The notes beneath the pieces were generated by a model that had not been told where the DNA came from, made no database searches, and saw only the letters and a list, made by a program, of their open reading frames with translations. This document shows, piece by piece, positions 37,590 through 47,027 of a stretch of 64,000 nucleotides of DNA. Each line of letters begins with the position of its first letter. Position 1 is the stretch's first letter. Source of the DNA: Chromera velia (lineage: Eukaryota > Sar > Chromeraceae); assembly GCA_018398765.1 (NCBI GenBank), contig JAHBMJ010001218.1, forward strand, positions 10,001 through 74,000. The letters run 5' to 3'. Position numbers and translations under genes: made by a program.

Positions 37590-39032
37590 ATGGGATCGCG
37601 CCGCGTGGCTCATTGCCTCTGTACCCCGCCTTGTAAGATAAAGAGAAAAAATATGCTGGCCGGGGGAGCTATCACCTGTTTGATCAACATAAACCGTCCA
37701 ATTCTTTATGCGCTGGAAAACCCGTTCCTAGCGTCCCCTTTGCTGGTCAAAATCGATAGGCTAAGCGCGTTAAAGAACCCAGACCATAGACTGGACCAGT
37801 ACTATTTGTGTTATCCGTGGGGTTTCAACATAATCTGTATCCTAGTGTTTCCGCCTGCGGTTACGCAAACGCGGTTAGATCATTGCAAGCGGATGCTTCT
37901 TGACTTATTCAGCGACCATAAGCTCAAAAGCCTAGTGCGGATTTTTGAGTCCCGCCAAGAATGGCTAATTAACGTTTCCTATGCATATGTACTAGCAACA
38001 TTCCGGTCTTTCCGTGACCAGGTCGTGAAGCAGGTCTACCGAATCGACTCATACTTATTATGGTCCGATACACATTTTTTACCCGATTATGGCCTTTATA
38101 CAGAATTAAGAATCCTGGATAAAGAGCACCAAATCCCGAAGAACATTGCCCTAAGTTAGGAAGAATCGAAAGCTAACCAGACAGCACATCAGCGGCAAAA
38201 AAAACAAGCAGACGAACACATCATGCGAATGAGCGTTCAAGAATTGCACTGGGCTTTAGGCCTTGATTACAAGGTCCAAGGAAGCTGCGATCTCGATCTG
38301 TTTTATCGATACCTCAGAGTCAAAAGCATGCTTCCATCTCAAATCAGGAATACAGGCAAAGAGCCAGACTCAATGACTTCTGAATCTTCTGATGACGCAG
38401 AGTGGGAGGTCGAAAAAATTCTTGACTACAACGAGAGACGCAACCAGTATAAGGTTTAATGGAAAGACTACTCATTAGGCCCAGATAATCTGCAATGGCT
38501 TCCAACATCAAACTTCTAAGGCACCGGGGACCGCCTGCTTGTTGAGTACCATCATAAAGTGAGACAAAACGTCCAGCTGCTTGACGAACGCCTGGCAGTC
38601 CTCGATTTTTCTGAGGTAGAGGATTCCATGGACCGCGCTGCTGCTGTTATAATGCAGGAGTCAGGAATAAAGCTTGAGACCGGCGATAAAACAAAGCTTT
38701 ACCCCCCCATAAGCTGGTCACCAAGCGCAGAGCTCAAGAACTTTCTAAAAACGCACCTCCCACCGTATCTGCAGCTTGAACTTACATGTCTTCATCCCAC
38801 ATTCAGCACAGGAGAAACAAGTGACCCCAAACCTGATTTTGCCTTTAGCGTACCTCCCAGCTCCCGTGATCCACCTCAGCAATACCAGTATCATAATGCA
38901 CAGCCACTGAATCTCTTTGGGATCCTCTCTAGCAAAGATGGCCATCTGTATCCCCAGATTGCATTGAAACGATCGTATTTCTCCCCTACGGACGTTGGAG
39001 GTGCAGAGCAGCCACCGCGGCATCTTTGGTAG
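37590..39032 (+). pseudogene. Chromodomain-containing ORF with in-frame stops
   Basis: A single frame is coding-like from 37590 to 39032 but contains TAG (38157), TAA (38457) and TAA (38517). Around the second stop the sequence EWEVEKILDYNERRNQYKV - stop - WKDYSLGPDNLQWLP is a clear chromodomain, with the stop at a position usually holding Lys, His or Gln. The N-terminal 190 codons (WGFNIICILVFPPAVTQ) are not recognised; the C-terminal part is Pro/Ser-rich. Chromodomains at the C-terminus are typical of integrases of chromoviruses and some Polinton/Maverick elements, but no DDE core was found here. Confidence 0.55.
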
Positions 39033-39538
39033 GCTAAGCATAAAAGGCTCCGCAATACCATGCAATCAGAGTCTGGCAGCGACTCTGGCTTCTCGTACAC
39101 GTATAGTTCGTCCCCCTTCTCCTCAATCTCCCCGGTGGATAAAGGCCTGTTCTTCACAGGCCCACCCTGGCAGCTCCAGATTGAGCAGCGGTTCTTTATC
39201 TACACAGAAAACAGAACTATCTAAAAGTCTACAAGAAGAGATTGATGAGTTTATGGACGAGGACTAGTGGGGAGCTAGGTGCTACAGAGGTTATCAACGG
39301 ACCTCTAAGATAACACCTACTTCTGAAAAACGCCTACGTCTATCGTTGTTATGTACATAATATATATAAGTAAAGTTCCACATGAAAACCACAGAAGCAC
39401 AACGACGTGCGATGCATCTGTACCAGACTCGCTTCCCAGAAAAGATTTGAGATGGACAGCGAAGGTGGTATGCAAAAAAATGCTTAAATCTTGTTTAGTT
39501 AGAGCTTTAGCACATGAAAGCATGAACAGTGTATCACG

Positions 39539-41988
39539 CTAAAAGGCGAAATGAGTGTTATCAGGCGGTGCCAGCTTGAAACCACAAAGGCCTCTCTGTT
39601 TATTTCTCTGCCAAGGTTGTATCTGGCCTCTACCTATTCTTTTAAGTATTTGTTGCAGCTTGAGTTTTATGATGTTGAGGTCTTGTTGACAAATAAACAA
39701 CTCCAAGTCACTATTACTGACGATGTCTGTCTCGATCCCCGTAATTTGAAAACACCGCTCACAAATGGTTTCAAGATCTCGCTCACTCTCAACCACAGGA
39801 TCTTCACTATTGGGAGGCAATATCAAAGCGGAGGTCTGATAATGACAGAAAATCAGGTGGTAGCAGGCATGGATCTACCTGGCAGTTGCACACTTCTCCT
39901 TGATATTAGGGTCTGCTTATTTATACCTGGATACATTGCTGTCTGTGTGACCATACTCTAATTGCTGCTGCTCAAACCAGGCGGCTGACTTAAACTTATT
40001 TAGGCTTTCAAAAGAAAACATTGTCTCACAAGCATCGACAGGCTCAATCGGAGGGCAGTCATTACAGAACATTAGCAGATGGGCGTCAATCTGAAATTCT
40101 CAGGCGTTGTTATATAAATGTCGTGCGCATAGCACATCTCCACCAGAAGCAAAACGTTTGATCAGATTACCATTAATCTTGACCGCTTTATTCGAGGCGT
40201 CCATCTGAATTTCCTGGGTAAGTGCTAAGTGAGCAAACTCGGCGTCCAGCATCCATCCACCTTCTTTGGCGGGATCTGAATGGAACGAGGCCATCAAAAA
40301 ATTTTTTGAAAGAGGATTTATAACGTATTTCTCAAATGTATTCTGCAAAAGAGTGCTGGTGACGCCTTTCCCTGAATTTCGCTCTCTCATACATCTTTCT
40401 CAATATTTATCTTCAACATAGCCCCCGATTGCCCCGGCAAGAAAGCAGAGAAACAGGTTGGTCTCTTCTTCAAATGCAGCTTCAAAAACCTGAACGCGCA
40501 CTTCTTTAATGGCTTCCTCGTCGGCTTCCTCTTTAATGGTGTTTTTGAAACAGACCTTCCCCTTTGAGCTGCGATGAAGACGGTCGTACAGCGCGTTATC
40601 TTGGTTAATATTGTCCTGTCGGGCATAGCACTTCAGTGTTTCAATAACATTTTTTGCGGTAGGGACATTTTGGGAGAAGGATGCACTCTTTTCTGCAGAG
40701 AGGGGCTTTTAGATGTTTGTTTGGAGACAGATACCTGAGAGGGCATTATCGATCTGCATGGGGCAAGATTCCTACCGATGACCCTCTGGGAAAAAAAATT
40801 CTCCCCGGCAATATTTCAGCCGTTCAGCCAAAATCGTTCTTAGCAACCATCCTGCTTCTGTATGAGTTGAAGCTAAAAGCAAAGGCCGCAGGGTTTTACG
40901 ATGAAACCTTTTAGTACCTAGGGAAGGGAAAAGGAGACGGGTCACTTTGGTAGCTGCCGCTTCAACAATCATCTTGGTGTATAGCTGAGAATTGTCTTCG
41001 TAGGCCCACATGTGGAGGAAACTTTCATTAAACGTTGCTTCCCTCCCGCCCAATATAGAAACGAATCAAACTTTTTGTTGCACTCGTGTAGATCGTATTT
41101 GGCCAGGCACTTTTCAGAAAATGCGTGGAAGAGCTGATGGCCAGCTTCTTCTAATTCATTCTTGATTGCATGACCAACATCGATTCACTGCTGATAGTTT
41201 TGTGCCCGCTCATCCGAAAGGCAATCACACAAATTTCTGATCTCTGTAGCGACCGCATCGATCTCTGGTAAAGGTGAACAGGCTTCTGCTAGTGTGTGGG
41301 TATTGTCAACTGGTGATGGGGGGGCGTTTGATGGTAGGCTCAGATTCGTTTGGGCCTTTCTCTTAGAAGAAGCGACGTGTACCATCGCATCAAAAAAAAA
41401 AGACGGAACTGGGCCAGGCTAGAAAAGGCCTCCGCCTGGTATATTTTATACATGCTGGAATGGAGCCTGTGTTTCATCCCCCGAAATAAATGTATACTGA
41501 AAGGTCTCATTTCCTCTTTCAATGTACACGGTCGTTGGAGGAGCAATCAGCAGCCCACCTTTAGACCGTGCATCAACCTTTTCATACTTTGACAGCACCT
41601 TACTTCGGTTTAGCACTCTTCGGTCATACTATTGAAAGTATACATGAAAGCCTCATCGCGTCTGGACTGTTACGTGCTCTTTCAGCTCAGGGTGTTCTCC
41701 AAGGGCCCGTTTATATTCATCTTGATGATCAAAATCGAATACGGTCAAATTACTTTTCTTGCCTATAAGGAGCGCAATCATATCCTCATGCTCGTGATCG
41801 AGATCAACGTACGAATCCATATCTTCACGCATAATCTCGGACCACTTTAGGGGTGGATAAAATTTCTTTCTCTTCTCTTCTCCAGTTTCGGGGTCCTGTG
41901 GGATTTGGACGTGGGGGAAGGTGAAAAATATGAACCCTGCTCTTAATTCTGTAGAGCTAGGCATAGGCCGCAAGCTGTTGCCGACCAT
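39539..41988 (-). pseudogene. Virus-type primase-polymerase/D5 helicase, decayed
   Basis: About 815 codons. From ATG 41988: AEP primase-like SNLTVFDFDHQDEY (catalytic hhhDhD type) and, after a stop, a GFHVYF box. Next comes a PriCT-like IDVGHAIKNELEEAG and FLHMWAYEDNSQLY, separated by a frameshift near 41050. Then the SF3/D5 helicase: upstream LFLCFLAGAIGGYVEDK, Walker A region RERNSGKGVTSTLL, Walker B LALTQEIQ, motif C KINGNLIKRFASGGD, and DAHLLMFCNDCPPIEPVD. A tail ends near 39539. In-frame stops include 41653-41655, 41185-41187, 40400-40402 and 40100-40102. This domain order is typical of nucleocytoplasmic large DNA viruses, virophages and Polinton-like viruses. It is a broken remnant. Confidence 0.75.
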
Positions 41989-42227
41989 TTTGGATATCCA
42001 TTTCCTTTTTTTTTTCTCTTATGATATATGTCGAAAAAAAGATTGTGACCACCAAATTTTCTTTAAATAAAAAATAATCGTGGGACAATCGAGTACTGAA
42101 GTACTTATCTGCAGAAGATGTGCATAAAGATGATTCGATAACCACCTTCCATGTAGACTGACTGGATATATCTTGATATTTATCGTTGAGTGCCTGTTTC
42201 TCGGTTTTGCTGGTTCATGACATGTCA

Positions 42228-42256
42228 AGTTATCTCTTTCTCTCTCTGTCTCTCTT

Positions 42257-42312
<56 letters not shown>
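42228..42312. repeat. CT microsatellite
   Basis: About 80 bp of CT with a few TTTCT interruptions. Confidence 0.9.
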
Positions 42313-42313
<1 letters not shown>

Positions 42314-42578
42314 AATTTCTGTCAATCGATATGTTTTGCGGGCTGTCTTCCGGCTGCTTGTGTCCCCGTCACTCACCCCCACACTTTTTCTGAGACAGTC
42401 TGTTTTTTTCTTCGCAGACATTCTTGCGCAGAATGATTGGTAATTCACAGGCTTCAGGAAGTACTATTTTTCATGTAAAAAGGATGCCTCTACAAACTAA
42501 AACGGCAGTTTATCCTTCGTCCTTTCAATGCCCTCTATTCATATGTATGTGACTGCGTTGATGGCATTGTATGTGCAG

Positions 42579-43271
42579 AGTCTCTCATGGAGCCAGAAGG
42601 GGGGTTTATGAAGTTTCTCAGCGCTGCGCAGACTCGTGGACCTTGGAAGGTATGTTGTAGGTGCTTGTATATGCCTTGTTGGTCTTGAAGACATCCCTTT
42701 CGATTTGTTCTCAAGCTTTGTCCTCTCTCAAACATCTCTCTCCGGGTTAAACTTTTAGCATCATTTTCGGTCTCATTCTCTCTAGGTTTTTTTTGGTATC
42801 AGATTACCTTCCATGAAAGTGTGCTCATTCATTGAAATTCTTCCATATAGGTGCGCAAGCCTCCAGAGGTACTGGTGCGAATGCGATCCCTCAAGCAGGT
42901 CAGCCCGAGAATCTCCAGTCTGTTCACCATCCATACTTTTTCAAAAAAAAGGCCCTACATATTTTGACACGCACACACGCCAACTTCCGCATCCAGGCCC
43001 TGTGAAGAGAAGCTTTTAACCCTCATGCACTTTGCTTCTGCACGTTTGTTCTCTTATCTTCTGTCCTTTCCTCTTCTTTTTTCTCTTCTTTCCAAATGTG
43101 ATGCAGCCCCTGATCACCTGCCTACCGCCCTTAGACCCCCTTGGAGGACCGAAACTGCCTCAAGGGCCCCAGCGTCCTTTTGCTATGCAGGGGAATGTTG
43201 AGGAGACACTCTCAATGTCCAAGAAGCCTGATTTTGTCCGATTGATGTTTCTAGTGATGGCGGGTTCATGA
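42579..43271 (+). CDS. Spliced gene fragment of unknown function
   Basis: Three exon-like blocks join in phase 0: 42579-42649 (starts after ATGTGCAG, ends AAG|GTATGT; encodes GGFMKFLSAAQTRGPWK), 42851-42898 (VRKPPEVLVRMRSLKQ), and 43107 onward (PLITCLPPLDPLGGPKLPQ ... ETLSMSKKPDF). The last block runs to a TGA at 43269-43271, but its end overlaps a partial duplicate of the first exon, so the gene is truncated. No family was recognised. Codon use and intron style are host-like rather than like the viral pseudogene, suggesting a captured or displaced host gene piece. Confidence 0.45.
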
Positions 43272-43330
43272 AGCTTCTCAGCGCTGCACAGACTTGTGGA
43301 CTTTGGAAGATATGTTGTATGTGCTTGAAT
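43255..43330 (+). pseudogene. Partial duplicate of the exon at 42579-42649
   Basis: The stretch GGTTCATGAAGCTTCTCAGC, the bases CGCTGCACAGACTTGTGGAC and the following TTGGAAGATATGTTGTATGTGCTTG match the first exon and its donor region with about six substitutions. The donor GGTATGT has become GATATGT, so this copy cannot splice there. Confidence 0.65.
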
Positions 43331-43583
43331 TAATTTGGAGGGGTCATCTGAGGTTTCAGGTTACAAGACGTCTGTGCATATATACTCGTACCATGTCATA
43401 CTCATACTGACAGACCGACCGGGAGGATTGTCCATTAGGTATTGCCTCAACTTTGATATACAGTTACTATCTATGCAGGCAGTAAGCGCAAAAATCCATG
43501 CACGTACAGCTATACACATATGTCATATATACAGAACTCGTTAGTACCCGCACGTGTATGAATGCATAAACCTGCTCGCAGCG

Positions 43584-43814
43584 ACCTCCCTGAACCTAAC
43601 TACCACTTGAAAGTTCAGGCCGCATTTTTGGATAAGCTTGAAAGTCCACGCCGCAGGCGCAGATCATTTATGGTGTCTTGAAAGTCAAAGCCGCATATCT
43701 GGACGGTAACTTGACTATCTATGCCGCAGGCGTGGACGGTCTCTTAAAAAAAGATGCCGCAGATAGAGATGATCTTGATTTTTTTTTTCAAGTGGCACTT
43801 AGGTTCAGGGAGGT
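43584..43814. mobile_element. 231-bp MITE-like element with internal repeats
   Basis: The ends are inverted repeats of about 29 bp (ACCTCCCTGAACCTAACTAC at left; the reverse complement with few changes at 43786-43814). The interior holds about five tandem degenerate units of the form CTTGAAAGTC-n-GCCGCA, spaced about 28-40 bp. There is no coding capacity. The TIRs and small size fit a MITE; the internal array is unusual. Confidence 0.6.
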
Positions 43815-43879
43815 TCTCGCAGCCTGGATTGCACTCCAGAAAAGTTGCACCAGAATGGAAAACTTCCAAGAATTTAAGA

Positions 43880-44054
43880 ACGAGACCAAGCTCATGTGGA
43901 GTACGGAAATCTCCTCCGTGACTTTCATGCCCTCCAGGGTGACTTTCGGCACGCGGACTTCTGGGCCCGCAAGAACAAGCTGAGGGCATACATGATCACG
44001 CAAGCGCACAAAAGGGCCCGGCCCGTCAGAAAACTGATGCAGGTGAAGCAATAA
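43880..44054 (+). CDS. Possible short ORF remnant
   Basis: Between in-frame stops lies a 58-codon stretch reading EYGNLLRDFHALQGDFRHAD and FWARKNKLRAYMITQAHKRA, with a protein-like, charged composition, directly right of the MITE-like element. No start codon or family is recognised. It may be the 3' end of a gene cut by the insertion. Confidence 0.25.
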
Positions 44055-44358
44055 TAGCAAAAGACAAGAAGCTAGCGAGGAGTCATAAGTCTGAAGGATG
44101 GCTAACGAAGGGGCAATTACACCTACTCTGGGTGACTCCAGGGTAAGAGATCTAGAAATCTTCAGACTGAGATTGACGAACGAGATTATATATTACAGGA
44201 TTGAACTATTCTCCCGACTAGATATAGCAGAACATCCACCAGAAGCACGCCGTGATTGATGAGGCGACCCACATCATGACTTATATGGACGTCCAAAATA
44301 TATATATCAACGGAGTCCTCAGCTAGTTGCAGCACAATACTGACTTATACTTAATTAA

Positions 44359-44843
44359 TTGACAGACATATTCTCTTTTCAGCCCTTTCAGCAGCAACAG
44401 ATGCTCGACTACAATTACGCCCTTCTTTCTAATTATATCAGAGGGGACACAACGAAACTGAAAAGCGTTTCAATGATTTGTACGCTGTTTCAAAATGGGC
44501 TCGTTGATGTGCCCACCAAAAATAGTCTCATCTCACATCTCCTATAAGAAGCACTTCAAGAACCAGACCCCCATCATACAACTACTGCTGTTTTCTCGTC
44601 TCCTACTATTGCCCCTTCGGCAACCGCCTCGCTGCCTTTTAGCCCCCCGACTGTCCTCAAAGAATCCTTGCGACCTCAGAAGGAGAAAAAAAATAAAAAG
44701 AAAGAGGAAGGAGGAAATGATAAGGCATCTGCTTCCTCCTCTTCCTCTGCTACTGTACGCGTTTCTTTCAGTAGTCGTTATCCCTATCTACCCCAACAGC
44801 GCTGACAGGATCTTCCCCTTCTGAGGGGGAGATGAAAAACAAA
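44359..44843 (+). pseudogene. Ser/Lys-rich ORF with in-frame stop
   Basis: The frame begins MTDIFSFQPFQQQQMLDYNY, meets TAA at 44545-44547 (SHLL-stop-EALQEP), and continues through Pro/Ser-rich and then Lys-rich sequence until TGA codons near 44800. It merges into the degenerate repeats at 44745-45345. No family is recognised. It shares the in-frame-stop pattern of the other island ORFs. Confidence 0.3.
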
Positions 44844-45345
44844 CAGAAAGAGGAAATAAGGGGAGAGGAGGCACCTTCCTCTTTGTTTCCTAATGCATCT
44901 GCAAGAGAAGCTTTGACAGCTCCAGCCCCCTCTTTGTTTGCTTCTATCTCTTCTTCCGCAGCCGCCATCCTTTCGTCTGTCGCTTCTGTTCCCGTCCCCT
45001 CTTCCCCTGTACTTCCACAGAGAAAGAGAGGACTCTAGAAAGAGGGAGAAAGAGAAGTTGCGCGGTTGTTCAAGACCTCTGCTTCCGGTTTGGTGCTTGT
45101 CTTTCCTTCTGCAGTATTACCTGTTATCCTGCCCTCTACCTATACAGCGCTCACAGGATCTTCCTCTCCTAGCAGGGACAAGAGAGAAGAACGGAAAGAG
45201 GAAGGAGCAGAAAAGAGGGCGTCGAGTGCTTTTTCCTCCTCCTATGCTACTGTGTTAAACAGTGTGTTTCTTTCAGCAGCCGCAAATTCTCCATCAGACT
45301 GCCTACATAGCTCTGACAGGATCTGTCCCTTCTGAGGGGGAGATA
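44745..45345 (+). repeat. Degenerate repeats in Ser/Lys-coding sequence
   Basis: Three copies of a phrase CTGACAGGATCT[TG]-n-CTTCTGAGGGGGAGAT occur near 44803, 45150 and 45315. The 5' part, GCTACTGT...GTTTCTTTCAG[TC]AG, occurs near 44750 and 45245. Copies are imperfect and separated by purine-rich stretches, consistent with decayed tandem repeats of a repetitive protein gene. Confidence 0.5.
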
Positions 45346-46387
45346 AAAGACAGATAGAATTTTTTTATTTTTTTTCTTAAATTTACTAATGCGTCTAAGG
45401 CTTTAAAGCCAAGCGGTTTTGCTCATAGTGATGTTAAAATCTCTTTGTACATAAAATATGAACTTCTAATTCCTTATAATATACTTTTTGAGTTCAATTT
45501 TACTAATGAATTCATTTTTTACTGTATGCACCGCTAGTTATTAGCTAGGTACATAGTTGGATTTCATTTTTTACTGGTGTAAATTGTTTACTGGTCTAAT
45601 TACTAGTTACCAGGAAATTGAGCAGTAAAGTTATCAGGAATTCATTTCATAGGGTACTTAGCCCGATATTATATAAGCTTCCGACATTAAAAAACAAACT
45701 TTTGAAAGTAATTACCAGAAATCGATTTTTGATTTTTTGTTTTTGTTTGATTTCCAATATATAAAAAATGTGGCTCATGCAGTTGAGGTCTGGTACCAAA
45801 CTAGACACTATATGCAGACTTTAGCTCTTGTTTTAGCTTTAGGGGGCCAAATATATGCTAGACAGCTAGTAGGCGCCGCACATAGAAAAAAAAAGTTAGA
45901 GAAGGCCTCTAGGCAGCTAGTAGGCGCCGCACATAGAAAAAAAAAAGTTGGGAAGACCTTTTTTTTTTTTATTTTTTTCTATTTCAAGTGCCTCCAAAAG
46001 GAAAAGAATGATTTTAAGAATCACTTTCGACTTTGAAACTTATTTCTCTCCACAAAATGTGAACCTAACTTTTGACATTAAAAAAAAAAAAGTTGAGGAC
46101 GCCTATTTTTTTTTTCTTTTTTTTTATGTGCGGCGCCTAGATATGTAGGATATGTGAACGTTAAACATAAAATAATAAGAAATAATTAGAAGTAATTAGA
46201 TTTTTATACCTAAATTTTCTTTTTTTTCATCTATTTGGGGAGCCTATAGCTACAATCGAACTGTGTTCTTTCAAAAACCATGGTTTAGACTGTTCAAACT
46301 GTCCATGGTTACTCGCACACTGTGAATCTTGATGTGATCAATGGTGGCTCATCCATGTGTTCTCAATCCTTTTCGTCAACAAGAGTT
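45346..46387. other. AT-rich spacer with inverted repeats
   Basis: Strongly AT-rich with long A and T runs. Two direct copies of GTAGGCGCCGCACATAG followed by poly-A (about 45868-45897 and 45920-45948) face an inverted copy (ATGTGCGGCGCCTAG, 46126-46140). No open frame has coding character. It could be a foldback element bounding the virus-like island on the right. Confidence 0.5.
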
Positions 46388-46609
46388 TCAGCCTAGGTGC
46401 AAGCAGCACTTCTGATCACTGAGGAGACATAAAAAGCCATAGAGAATTAAAGCCAATGCCAAAGCTTCCAAGGTGAAGATAATGACCGGCATGCACATGC
46501 GTTCCACGCCCACAAGGGATGCTACCAATCCGACCAGCAGATGCAGACTGTGACAGCCTATCCGCAACGAACAGCCGAATATGCGAAAGTGCTCATTGAC
46601 TGAAACCAC
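46388..46609 (-). CDS. Possible small membrane protein, 73 aa
   Basis: Open frame MVSVNEHFRIFGCSLRIGCH onward with two hydrophobic stretches (HLLVGLVASLVGV; VIIFTLEALALALILYGFL). It could be a small two-helix protein, an exon, or chance. It lies between the virus-like island and the 3' end of the long minus-strand gene, on the same strand as the latter. No family is recognised. Confidence 0.3.
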   Translation of the reverse strand: MVSVNEHFRIFGCSLRIGCHSLHLLVGLVASLVGVERMCMPVIIFTLEALALALILYGFLCLLSDQKCCLHLG

Positions 46610-46730
46610 AGCACCCCTTCACCCGCTCCTTTTCCAGTCAGTATTGCTGGAATCAAGATCAATCAATACCTTCTCTCTCTCCCGACCCGAAGGATGCAAT
46701 CCCCCCCCCACAAGCAACAAAAAGTCCAAA

Positions 46731-47027
46731 TCAATTCTGAGGTCCCGACACCGGCGTTTGTGAGAACCCAATCCCAGACACAGGCTGCTGACTGCTCATG
46801 CGCGACCCAAAAGCCCCCCCCGCCCCAAACCCCCTGAACCCCCCCCCTCCGACACCAGATGACCCTCCCCCGGCCTCAGGGGAGAGGAAACTTGGGGGTG
46901 CCAACAACCCTCCACCCCCCCCTACTCCTCCGAACCCCCCCCCTCCCTGTCCACTCGCACCAGGAGGAACCCCCCTCGAGGCGAACCCTGTCGCTTGCGT
47001 GCCCTCCTCATCGTCAGGTATCAGCTG
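46731..47027 (-). other. Gly/Phe-rich C-terminal exon
   Basis: The last exon starts LIPDDEEGTQATGFASRG after an acceptor and ends at TGA/TAA-bounded PVSGPQN. It is dominated by Gly runs with scattered FG (about four) and Ser/Pro, low in charge. Such tails occur in FG nucleoporins and in some RNA-binding proteins. The C-run on the plus strand (about 46800-46980) is this exon read in reverse. Confidence 0.6.

Noticed and set aside
39551-39961. 136-codon plus-strand frame
   Set aside because: It is antisense to the recognisable C-terminal part of the minus-strand primase-helicase.
40681-40914. 77-codon plus-strand frame
   Set aside because: Antisense to the linker of the primase-helicase pseudogene.
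39539-41988. Stop-codon reassignment (UGA as Trp, UAR as Gln) as the leading explanation
   Set aside because: TGA also falls at a probable Arg position, a frameshift is present, and the copia element shows the same pattern; decay is simpler. Kept only as an alternative.
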